Part shown: in pieces, positions 54,275 through 62,891 of the stretch | How positions within the stretch are numbered: position 1 is the stretch's first letter | Layout of the letters: every line of letters starts with the position of its first letter | Assembly: GCA_964019425.1 (NCBI GenBank) | Contig: OZ025789.1 | Coordinates: forward strand, 1,364,001-1,428,000 | DNA from: Flectonema sp. DT1601 | Taxonomy: Eukaryota; Euglenozoa; Diplonemea; Diplonemida; Diplonemidae | Length of the DNA: 64,000 bases | Direction of reading: 5' to 3' | Position numbers and translations under genes: made by a program | The notes under the pieces: generated by a model | What the model saw: only the letters and a program-made list of their open reading frames with translations | What the model was told of the DNA's origin: nothing | Database searches by the model: none

Positions 54275-54591
54275 ATTTGATTGCAGGTGATCTCCCCGGT
54301 CAAATATGTATCCGAGAGAGGATGATTTCCTTCTTGATTGCATTTCTTTCGTTCTTCCTTTTCTTTATCCCGCTTCCCCGAGAATTATCGAAAAGATTTG
54401 GTAACGCTGCAGATTCGTGCCTGGTGATATCTTCTGATACTTTTTTTGTGGTAAGATATTCCGTTTTAAACATTTCTTCTCTGCAACAGGTGGGGGATTG
54501 AGTTGTGTTAATTTTAAAGTTTGAAGACCTGCTGAACTTTGTGAAAGTCTTACTAACTGAAGTTATTCAATACAGTTTATACACTTACTAC
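54275..54591 (+). promoter_or_regulatory. Segment P, 5' flank of chitinase F
   Basis: Same type as the segment before chitinase E. Confidence 0.6.
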
Positions 54592-57500
54592 ATGATGAAA
54601 TATCTACTGTCATTTGTGTTGTTACTCCTCACACAAGAAGGGATTGGGAGTGAAACTGATAGGATGATTGCATACGTTGGGAACTGGCAAGCCTGCCCTA
54701 CCAGCGAACAGACTGCTTCGTACACGGAGTTACTCATCGCTTTTGCGGTGACTTACCAATGGGCTCCTGGGAAAAACACCTGCAACACGCAGTGCGTTAT
54801 CGGAAGCCCGGTTCCGATTTGCAACAACAAACCAAACGCACCACTTGTGTCTCAGTGGCAGTCGGAGGGAAAGAAAGTCATCCTTTCATTTGGAGGAGCT
54901 GGAATGGGAGGATCGTGGAGCTCAAGTGTCGACGACTGTTGGGATTACTGCTATGGTAAGGAAGACTTCGTCGTTGAGCAGCTGGTGAATATTGTTTCGG
55001 TTCAGGGATTCGATGGAGTAGATATTGACTACGAGTACTACTACGAGAATGGTCAAAAGGGTTCGTCTTTCTCTAAAGGAGCGGAGGCGCAGAAGTTCTT
55101 GAGGGAGGTGACACAGAAGCTCCGCGCACAGCTGCCTGCTGGGAAGATAGTATCCCATGCACCAATGGACTCTGACATGGTAAAGGGAACTGGTTACTAC
55201 AATGTGATTAAGAGCGTGGCCGGTGACTTGGATTTCCTGATGCCTCAATACTACAATGGATTGGTTCGACCAGAAACCGCGTTCACATCGAACGATCAAA
55301 AAGCTTTGACTCACTACACAGATCTTGTTGAAGATGTGTTCTCAGGGGACGGAACAAAGATGACGTTCGGATTTTGTATCAGTGACTGTCCAGGATACAA
55401 TACTCAATCATCAACAGCTGTCCAGGTTGTACAGAGGATGAAGTCACACTTTCCTTGCAACGGAGGAGTGTTCTTCTGGGTAGCGAATCACGATACTTCG
55501 GGATTATGGTCAAAGGCCGTCGCCGCGGAGCTGGGGAGCAACTGCGGTGGAAATACAACACCGAGACCACCGACAACCAGCACACCAACTCTTCCAACGT
55601 CTCCTCCGGTTACAACGCCGCGACCACCAACAACAAGTCCTCCAGTTCCATCTCCAATTGGGAGTGAAACTGATAGGATGATTGCATACGTTGGGAACTG
55701 GCAAGCCTGCCCTACCAGCGAACAGACTGCTTCGTACACGGAGCTACTCATCGCTTTTGCGGTGACTTACCAATGGGCTCCTGGGAAAAACACCTGCAAC
55801 ACGCAGTGCGTTATCGGAAGCCCGGTTCCGATTTGCAACAACAAACCAAACGCACCACTTGTGTCTCAGTGGCAGTCGGAGGGAAAGAAAGTCATCCTTT
55901 CATTTGGAGGAGCTGGAATGGGAGGATCGTGGAGCTCAAGTGTCGACGACTGTTGGGATTACTGTTATGGTAAGGAAGACTTCGTCGTTGAGCAGCTGGT
56001 GAATATTGTTTCGGTTCAGGGATTCGATGGAGTCGATATTGACTACGAGTACTACTACGAGAATGGTCAAAAGGGTTCGTCTTTCTCTAAAGGAGCGGAG
56101 GCGCAGAAGTTCTTGAGGGAGGTGACACAGAAGCTCCGCGCACAGCTGCCTGCCGGGAAGATTGTATCCCATGCACCAATGGACTCTGACATGGTAAAGG
56201 GAACTGGTTACTACAATGTGATTAAGAGCGTGGCCGGTGACTTGGATTTCCTGATGCCTCAATACTACAATGGATTGGTTCGACCAGAAACCGCGTTCAC
56301 ATCGAACGATCAAAAAGCTTTGACTCACTACACAGATCTTGTTGATGATGTATTCTCAGGGGACGGAACAAAGATGACGTTCGGATTTTGTATCAGTGAC
56401 TGTCCAGGATACAATACTCAATCATCAACAGCTGTCCAGGTTGTACAGAGGATGAAGTCACACTTTCCTTGCAACGGAGGAGTGTTTTTCTGGGTAGCGA
56501 ATCACGATACTTCGGGATTATGGTCAAAGGCCGTCGCCGCGGAGCTGGGGAGCAACTGCGGTGGAAATACAACACCGAGACCACCGACAACCAGCACACC
56601 AACTCTTCCAACGTCTCCTCCGGTTACAACGCCGCGACCACCAACAACAAGTCCTCCAGTTCCATCTCCAACAGCAGCAGTGACTCCAAGACCTGCTTCA
56701 GGTGTTCAATGCAACATTTGGAATTCATGTAGTGCCACACCCGACTGCTGTCCGACTGGAACATCCTGTTACAATCAGGACCAGCACTACGCACAGTGCA
56801 GGCCTTCGTGTCCTAGTAACTGGGCGTGCAGCAACCAAACCCCAAAACCACCCACCGCGACTCCAATGCCGCCAACAGCCACCAACGCTCCCGTACCAAC
56901 ACCGGAACCTACTGATGCTCCAGTACCAACACCGGAACCTACTGATGCTCCAGTACCAACACCAGAACCTACTGATGCTCCAGTACCAACACCGGAACCT
57001 ACTGATGCTCCATTACCAACTCCAGAACCTACTGATGCTCCAACACCGAAACCCACTGATGCGACTCCAAAGCCAACATCTTCAGCAGGAAAAACAGGTG
57101 TGCACCTCTGTTCCGACAGGATTGCTGAATGGGGAGGGTGCAGTGCTGCCCCGTATTGCTGTGCTGACGGCCTGACATGTTTTGAACAAAGTGAATGGTA
57201 CGCTCAGTGTGGGAAAACCTGCAGCGGTGGGAGTTGCAAAGACTTGGGAAAGCTCAAAGACGTGAGCGAGTTGGGTGAATTGGGTCAAGAAGCACCAGTT
57301 TGTAATAACTGCCTTTCATGGCAGAACAATGATGTGTACTGCACTGGTAGTGGAGGTTGTAATACAATTCCAAACTCAGGAACTTGTATGGCGGGAGATT
57401 CAAAGTGCTTTGGCAGCAGTGATGCGGCAGAGGGTGCCAGGAAGGTGATTACTTTCGTGTTGAAGAACGGAGTTTCTGCTTTCGATCGATCGGAATTCGA

Positions 57501-58056
57501 AAGATTAATCCACAGCTGTCTGCGTGACCCTGCAGCAAAGGTGTTGCTGAAGTACCTCTGTCCGAGCAGTGTTTGTCCGGGTGGTGTTTGTGCTGATCCA
57601 TTTGGAGGCGCATCGAAGTGTTTCTCGTTGTTTGACATCAGCGCAGGTAGGATTAGCATCTTGGAAGGGAACACTGCAGAAGGATCAGTTGTTGGCTTTG
57701 AGATCGAAGGGAGTGACGAGGGATTGGTTTCCTCTTATAATGAGAAGCAGCTCCCGGGTGTTGTTTCGATGCACGAGGAATGGCAATCTGCTGGTTACGA
57801 TGGAAGCGAAGACGGTAGCAGCACTGTCAACAGCAGCTTGTTAACAGCCCTTATTGCTACTGTTGCTGCCGTGGTTGGATGTGTGTTGATGGCTGTAGGA
57901 GTTACATTCTACAAAAGAACCCATCAGAATGCCGCTCCCACCGCTGGATCCGTAGAAATTGCATTTGACGGTGACGACGAAGTACTTGCGACTGAAGCCG
58001 ATGCTCTTTCGAAAACAACAACTGCGAATGAGCATGACTACCAGTTTCAAATATAA
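54592..58056 (+). CDS. Chitinase F: two GH18 domains
   Basis: 1154 aa, last complete copy. GH18 modules 54643-55656 and 55657-56670 with catalytic Glu 148 and 486. CBM1-like domain, 5 linker repeats (56887-57036), second CBM1-like domain, membrane helix and tail. Module 1 is of the D module 1 type but has one private replacement, LVEDVFSG for LVDDVFSG. Module 2 has GTGTTTTTCTGG, shared with D module 3. Overall length equals E. The frame is intact and activity is expected from motifs. Confidence 0.93.
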   Translation: MMKYLLSFVLLLLTQEGIGSETDRMIAYVGNWQACPTSEQTASYTELLIAFAVTYQWAPGKNTCNTQCVIGSPVPICNNKPNAPLVSQWQSEGKKVILSFGGAGMGGSWSSSVDDCWDYCYGKEDFVVEQLVNIVSVQGFDGVDIDYEYYYENGQKGSSFSKGAEAQKFLREVTQKLRAQLPAGKIVSHAPMDSDMVKGTGYYNVIKSVAGDLDFLMPQYYNGLVRPETAFTSNDQKALTHYTDLVEDVFSGDGTKMTFGFCISDCPGYNTQSSTAVQVVQRMKSHFPCNGGVFFWVANHDTSGLWSKAVAAELGSNCGGNTTPRPPTTSTPTLPTSPPVTTPRPPTTSPPVPSPIGSETDRMIAYVGNWQACPTSEQTASYTELLIAFAVTYQWAPGKNTCNTQCVIGSPVPICNNKPNAPLVSQWQSEGKKVILSFGGAGMGGSWSSSVDDCWDYCYGKEDFVVEQLVNIVSVQGFDGVDIDYEYYYENGQKGSSFSKGAEAQKFLREVTQKLRAQLPAGKIVSHAPMDSDMVKGTGYYNVIKSVAGDLDFLMPQYYNGLVRPETAFTSNDQKALTHYTDLVDDVFSGDGTKMTFGFCISDCPGYNTQSSTAVQVVQRMKSHFPCNGGVFFWVANHDTSGLWSKAVAAELGSNCGGNTTPRPPTTSTPTLPTSPPVTTPRPPTTSPPVPSPTAAVTPRPASGVQCNIWNSCSATPDCCPTGTSCYNQDQHYAQCRPSCPSNWACSNQTPKPPTATPMPPTATNAPVPTPEPTDAPVPTPEPTDAPVPTPEPTDAPVPTPEPTDAPLPTPEPTDAPTPKPTDATPKPTSSAGKTGVHLCSDRIAEWGGCSAAPYCCADGLTCFEQSEWYAQCGKTCSGGSCKDLGKLKDVSELGELGQEAPVCNNCLSWQNNDVYCTGSGGCNTIPNSGTCMAGDSKCFGSSDAAEGARKVITFVLKNGVSAFDRSEFERLIHSCLRDPAAKVLLKYLCPSSVCPGGVCADPFGGASKCFSLFDISAGRISILEGNTAEGSVVGFEIEGSDEGLVSSYNEKQLPGVVSMHEEWQSAGYDGSEDGSSTVNSSLLTALIATVAAVVGCVLMAVGVTFYKRTHQNAAPTAGSVEIAFDGDDEVLATEADALSKTTTANEHDYQFQI
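54643..56670 (+). repeat. Two tandem GH18 modules in chitinase F
   Basis: Boundaries 54643, 55657 and 56670, 1014 bp each. Confidence 0.97.
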
Positions 58057-59205
58057 GTTGGAACCAACACTTGACTAAACTCAGACTAAACACAGTGAAC
58101 AATTATTGTATCTTATCTATCCTCTTATTCCCGATGTGGTGCTGTAGTGTACCGTATCCCGCGATCGAACGAATGAAACCATGCATTCGTGTTTTTTTTT
58201 GGTTTCTTCGTTCCATTTTTACTTAGTTCATTCGCGAACATAAAGAAACAGTAATCAAACTATCCTGAAGTTCTTAACATTTGTTTTTTTTCCCCTCAAT
58301 TTAGTGCTGCCGAGCAACACTTTTGTACAAACGAGAGTGATCCATTATGCACAAGTGTTGCTCAAAAGAGTGTTGTTTCAAAGACTTCAAGGAAATAAGG
58401 ATAAACGAAATAAAGTGGAAAAAATAAAACAATTCCTCGGTGCAATGTTGCGACGTACATATCCTCAAGGAGTAGATCTTTAGTGGATGTCGTCAAACAG
58501 TTATCTGAGTGTTGTTTTCCTCCCATAGCCTTCTTTTTTTTTTCATAGTCTCGCTCACCGCAGACGCGACATAATATTATATCTTTTTGTCGATTATTAC
58601 TTTCTTTTCTTTTTGCAACTGCAGTTTTGTTCATTTTGTGTGAACTCAAGCTTACGGTGACCCCTTCATTGGGTTAGCTGTTTGTTATGTTAATGAAAAT
58701 TTGTTTTCTTTTTTTGGTTTAGCCTTTAACTTTAAGGTAAAAGCAACAAAGTTAACTTCTTATCACTTGGAAACAAGTGACCCTCTCTTTAACTACACTT
58801 TATAGTCTTTCCTCGCTGACAATCTTTCGGTAAATAATCGACAGGCAAGAATGAATCTCGCTGATTCGTGTTTATTCCTGTACAATTTCTCTCTTAATGA
58901 CTAATTCGCATTTGCTTGCTATTCGAGGCAGCAAAATTCATGGTCTTTTTTTCTTCATACACAGCAATATTTTTTTTGTGCTCTCTTAACAGTTTTTTTG
59001 TGCCTTTAACTAACTAACAAACTAACTACACTCTATACTCGTTTCCTTGCTGAAGATTCTTTTCTCTCTCTCTTGCTGTTGCTGTTGAGAACTGTTTTAT
59101 TTTAATTTCCACGTAGTTTGCTTCCTTATGGAACTTGTTTGAATTGAGTGTGCCAAAAAGCATTGTTGTAATTATTGTTTCCAACCCCACAGCTCACTAA
59201 TAAAT
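58057..59205 (+). repeat. Array spacer, sixth copy, internally deleted
   Basis: 1149 bp. Compared with the 1485-bp copies it lacks about 336 bp after GAAGATTCTTTTCT near 59064, resuming at CTCTTGCTGTTGCTG. The part next to the enolase ATG has CACTAATAAATATG in place of CACACAGTAAATATG. Confidence 0.88.
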
Positions 59206-59271
59206 ATGTCCACCATCACTAAGCTTCACGCCAGAGAGGTAATCGACTCGAGAGGTAACCCAACTGTCGAG
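59206..59271 (+). pseudogene. Enolase exon 1 remnant 5 (end of array)
   Basis: Exon 1 copy with GTATGA donor followed by the same fused P segment, but no chitinase follows. Confidence 0.88.
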
Positions 59272-59296
59272 GTATGAATGTAATGTTTTTGTGTAG

Positions 59297-59554
59297 ATTT
59301 GATTGCAGGTGATCTCCCCGGTCAAATATGTATCCGAGAGAGGATGATTTCCTTCTTGATTGCATTTCTTTCGTTCTTCCTTTCTTTATCCCGTTTCCCC
59401 GAGAATTATCGAAAAGATTTGGTAACGCTGCAGATTCGTGCCTGGTGATATCTTCTGATACTTTTTTTGTGGTAAGATATTCCGTTTTAAACATTTCTTC
59501 TCTGCAACAGGTGGGGGATTGAGTTGTGTTGACTTTAAAGTTTGAAGTCCTGCT
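59297..59554 (+). repeat. Terminal copy of segment P; right edge of the array
   Basis: Matches the chitinase 5' flanks up to CCTGCT at 59549-59554, with a few substitutions near the end, then changes to unique sequence. It lacks the 20-bp junction stretch that links P to the chitinase start elsewhere. Confidence 0.8.
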
Positions 59555-60254
59555 TGTGACGAATGGGGAATTGACCCAATGAGGATATCAATAAAATTTG
59601 GATGTGGGACAATAAAATGATTTACAAAATTACTGTCACTGGGATTACAAGGCGACTAAGAGCTCATCGCATTTGAAATAATGCGAGCGTTTGGAAAGCA
59701 GGATTTTATGATGGTCGATGTTCTTGATCGAATGTCATATTCGTTTAAGAATAATCCTGACATCACTTGTTTTATTGATGCCGATACATTCACTGATTGT
59801 ACAGGAAAGTTCTCTGCGAAATTAAAGTTCTGTTCTAAATTCTGTTCTCATGACTGATCCGCGAAATTACAACACTCGCGCACCAAGAATGAAACACATG
59901 TCTGTTGGGTGGTTGGTAGAAGGAGGGAAAAGTTCTTACAAACAACCCAACCTGCATTTCAAAAATAGATGAAAAAAAAAAAGAAAAAAAAAAACTGGCA
60001 TACAAATGGTATTGCTGGATACGACGTGTATTTTGGCAGCTTAGATAGCTGTCGCTCAGTAGTATTTATTTTATTTGAAAAAAAAAATAATAATAATAAT
60101 AATCTCAGTCCTAAAGCTGACACAGCAAAAATAGAATATTCGATTTCAGAATAATATTAGTTATGCAGTAGTCTAATTTATGGTTTGGATTTAAATTACT
60201 TTTTTTTTTTTTAAATTAGGTTGTTATTTCAACCCTTTAACAACATTGATAACA
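59555..60254. other. Unique sequence beyond the array, with a 58-codon frame
   Basis: A frame at 59681-59857 codes 58 mixed residues (GKQDFMMVDVLDRMSYSF; ITCFIDADTFTDCTGKF), preceded by acceptor-like GGCGACTAAG. It could be a terminal exon or relic; family not recognised. The remainder holds A runs, an AAT microsatellite near 60087-60102, and the leader of the next gene. Confidence 0.4.
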
Positions 60255-60770
60255 ATGAGTTCAGTTTTACTATTGTCTTCGATGGCTCTTGGCGGTGCTT
60301 CTGATCGCTCTTTAGCAGTTGCACTCGCTGTTGGAGGAGTACTTTTAGCTATAATAATAATATTCATCGCAACAGTGTTACGAGCGAAGAATAACGGTGA
60401 GTATGATGCCACTGCTAGAAGACAGGCAAAACGTCAAAAGCGGTTATTGAGCTTGGCGAGGGGTGCATCAAATATTTCCAATTCAACGCCGCAAGATGTA
60501 AATGTAGTTTTCGAAATGCCACACATTGACAAGCCACCAACTGATGACTGGTATTGTTGTATTTGTTGTGAAGACACTCTAACGGTTGAGCATGATATTG
60601 AGTGTCCTGATTCAAAAGAAAAACCATCTCAACCATTGATCCGTTTCCCTAATTGTGATCACACATTTCACCATTCTTGTTGCCACGATTGGTTTCAAAC
60701 GCTCTCCAAACAGCACAAGCAATTCTCGTGTCCTCTTTGCAGATCAATAGTAGAGAATAATGCTTCTTAA
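60255..60770 (+). CDS. RING-H2 finger single-pass membrane protein (probable E3 ubiquitin ligase)
   Basis: 171 aa from ATG 60255. A short Ser/Ala-rich lumenal N-terminus precedes one membrane helix (VALAVGGVLLAIIIIFIATV, about residues 21-41), then a basic stretch (ARRQAKRQKR). A C-terminal RING-H2 domain follows: WYCCICCED, later FPNCDHTFHHSCCHDWF and FSCPLCRSI, which supplies the C3H2C3 zinc ligands. The layout, N-terminal anchor with a C-terminal RING-H2, matches ATL-type and related membrane E3 ligases that ubiquitinate substrates at endomembranes or the plasma membrane. The spacing between the first and second ligand pairs is long, with an acidic insert (VEHDIECPDSKEK). Substrate unknown. 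Confidence 0.85.
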   Translation: MSSVLLLSSMALGGASDRSLAVALAVGGVLLAIIIIFIATVLRAKNNGEYDATARRQAKRQKRLLSLARGASNISNSTPQDVNVVFEMPHIDKPPTDDWYCCICCEDTLTVEHDIECPDSKEKPSQPLIRFPNCDHTFHHSCCHDWFQTLSKQHKQFSCPLCRSIVENNAS

Positions 60771-61289
60771 TGTAACTGATTTCTTATTTAAAAACTGTCG
60801 TGGAGTAAGTTGTCTTTTCTGCTTACATAATTATTATAATATTATTCCCTTTTTTTTTTTTTTTTTTCCCCTAAGGAGCCCTTTTCTCTGCTTAAATGAA
60901 TAATTTTTTTTCTTCCGTTTTTTTTGTTTTATGCAGTGTCTCATTGTGAATAATAAAAGTTGATACACAAAAAACGAACTGTTCTTCCTTTGGGCAGAGC
61001 CCTGCGTTGAAAGGGGCCACCACCTTCTTTAGCCGGTTGCTTTGTCACTGATGGAACAGGTGCTACAGTGTCGGACTTTGTATTATCATGTGGGAATCCC
61101 ATCCCAGGATACTGCAGCTTCTATCTAGCTGACTGGATCTGTGATTATTCATAGATTTCAGTTTTATTTTTATTTATTGGTGATTTTTTCTTGTGATTTA
61201 TTGATCTAGTAAACCGCTACCTATAACACAACAAACCATTCAGATTAGCCTATTAGTATATATTTCAATAACCCCAAACTGTCGATGTT

Positions 61290-61700
61290 CTCCTTCACCA
61301 TGTCCCTGATGAGTTGTTCTCCTCCAGGTTGTCGATGGATGGTAACCTTGCCATCGCTGTGCCGAGCTCTCGTAATCTGGCGTGTGCTTCGTGCGCTTGT
61401 GGAGAGGCGTTAGCCTCTGCTTTGGCCTCCACCAGCTCGCGGTAGTGTTCCCGCTGGTGTACGTGCACTAGTGATAAGTGCTCGGCGATCCCACCAGGCG
61501 TCCACGTCGATCGACGCCACACCGCCCATCAACGGTCCCCTGGTGATTTCTTCCGGCTGATGTTCGTCCTCCTCTTCGATTCCGGGAGCTTGTGTCTGTT
61601 CAGGTGCTGGTGATGGTGCTGACAATTGCAGCACAATATTTGGGTTGACTCCTAGCATAGTTCTTTGTTGAACGCAGACAAAATCCTGTCGCACGGGGAA
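61290..61700 (-). pseudogene. Decayed coding remnant, origin unknown
   Basis: About 0.4 kb of clearly higher G+C than its surroundings. On the minus strand it shows protein-like, Ala/Glu/Pro-rich sequence in more than one frame (EEEDEHQPEEITRGPL; REHYRELVEAKAEANA). It is broken, family not recognised. The composition jump suggests foreign or mobile-element origin, but no diagnostic domain is visible. Confidence 0.4.
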
Positions 61701-61799
61701 AATAAATCATGACCATAAGAAATATCGGCTTTCAATCTGAATAGTTTCTTTTCTCCGACTACGTCGGTACAAAAAAGAAAATTGGCAAAATAAGTTTGT

Positions 61800-61832
61800 G
61801 AAACGATATTCATTTCTGATGAATACCGTTTC
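61800..61832. other. Hairpin-forming inverted repeat
   Basis: GAAACGATATTCAT (61800-61813) and ATGAATACCGTTTC (61819-61832) pair with one mismatch (a G-T wobble in RNA) around a 5-base loop. Confidence 0.7.
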
Positions 61833-62086
61833 GCAATGAATATTGGTTCATAATCTGATTGTATGTTTGTTTATTTGTTTACCTTTTTTTTTTCATTTAA
61901 TAAGTATTGCAAGAAAGAATAAGAATATTGGGTAAACCTCCTTCAACTTTATCAGTTTATAAGTTGGTTCACGGTTTCGCGCACAAACAAAAACTCACTG
62001 AATGTCGAAACTAAATATCAATTGTCGAGGTAGGGTACATCCGGCACCGATACTGTTTCCGATGTGCGGAGACATTCTTCACCTAC

Positions 62087-62164
62087 TGAGGCAAACTGTC
62101 AAAGGGCGAGACCGAATGTCTAAAGGCCTGATTAGGCGTAGACAAAACTAGATAGTTTGCCTCA
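62087..62164. other. Inverted repeat just upstream of the 62168 frame
   Basis: TGAGGCAAACTGTC (62087-62100) and GATAGTTTGCCTCA (62151-62164) pair at 13 of 14 positions across a 50-bp spacer. The second arm ends 3 bp before an ATG. Confidence 0.7.
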
Positions 62165-62167
62165 GGA

Positions 62168-62401
62168 ATGGGTTTGAGCTCCCCATATGTAATGCCCGAT
62201 TTAGAAGGACGGGTCTCCAACAGCTCAGGTCACGTCAGACATACGTTACACGTTACGGTTGACCGCATGGATGACTTGCTGTTCTCAAGAATAACAGGCG
62301 CGTATGAAGTACCTCAAGACGTACCATTACAGACCTTTCTTGGCATCTCTTCAATCCTCTCGGGTTATTACATTGAGGGAACGGTAATACCCAAACAATA
62401 A
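62168..62401 (+). CDS. Possible small protein or first exon of a chimeric chitinase-tail gene
   Basis: 77 codons starting MGLSSPYVMPDLEGR, with mixed composition (VTVDRMDDLLFSRITGAY, LQTFLGISSILSGYYIEGT) and no recognised family. G+C is higher than in the flanks. The GT at 62384 gives a phase-0 donor (ACG/GTAATA) whose frame would match the phase-0 acceptor at 62891 before the truncated chitinase G. Without splicing it ends four codons later. It has no signal peptide. Confidence 0.4.
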   Translation: MGLSSPYVMPDLEGRVSNSSGHVRHTLHVTVDRMDDLLFSRITGAYEVPQDVPLQTFLGISSILSGYYIEGTVIPKQ

Positions 62402-62891
62402 CAAAACATACAGTAGAACCGTTTTAACCCGACTTTCCTTTTTTGCCCCCCAAATTAAATTACTCCCAATCGATCGGTCTTGGTGACGGTCTGATTTTGT
62501 TCACGAACTTAGTGATATATTACAATGTTCGCATAGTTTAAGATAAAGCATATTCTTTTTTTTCCTGTCCAAAAACCCAGATGTGCTTCATGTTTATGTT
62601 TGTGGTTGAAGAGAACACTCATTGTCTCTCCTTGCTCTTTCTTTGTTGATTATCTCTTTTTTCTTTTTTTTTTTTTTGCTGTTTGCCATACAGATTCAGA
62701 ATGAAAAAAAAAAAAAAAAGAAAATTAGAGATTTCGCGCCACTCTCTCTTTCCATGTTGTATTCTGCACTTTTTGTGGAACTCAATATTAATTTGTTTGT
62801 CACTTTTTTTTTTTACCTGATGGTAATATTATTATTGTTTATTCCTATTAGTATCAAGAGGTTATCGTACTAATCACCTAACTTCCTTGAG
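62402..62891. other. Spacer or possible intron before chitinase G
   Basis: T- and A-rich, no gene seen. It ends in TACTAATCACC followed by CTTCCTTGAG, a plausible branch point and acceptor. Confidence 0.4.

Larger units (their letters stand above)
60771..62167. other. Non-coding or relic region with hairpins
   Basis: Contains a T run near 60850-60867, a G+C-richer patch at 60995-61140 that I cannot assign, a decayed minus-strand coding remnant (61290-61700), two inverted repeats, and a segment near 61965-61998 sharing GCGCACAAACAAAAAC and flanking similarity with 19385-19425. No intact gene seen. Confidence 0.5.
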
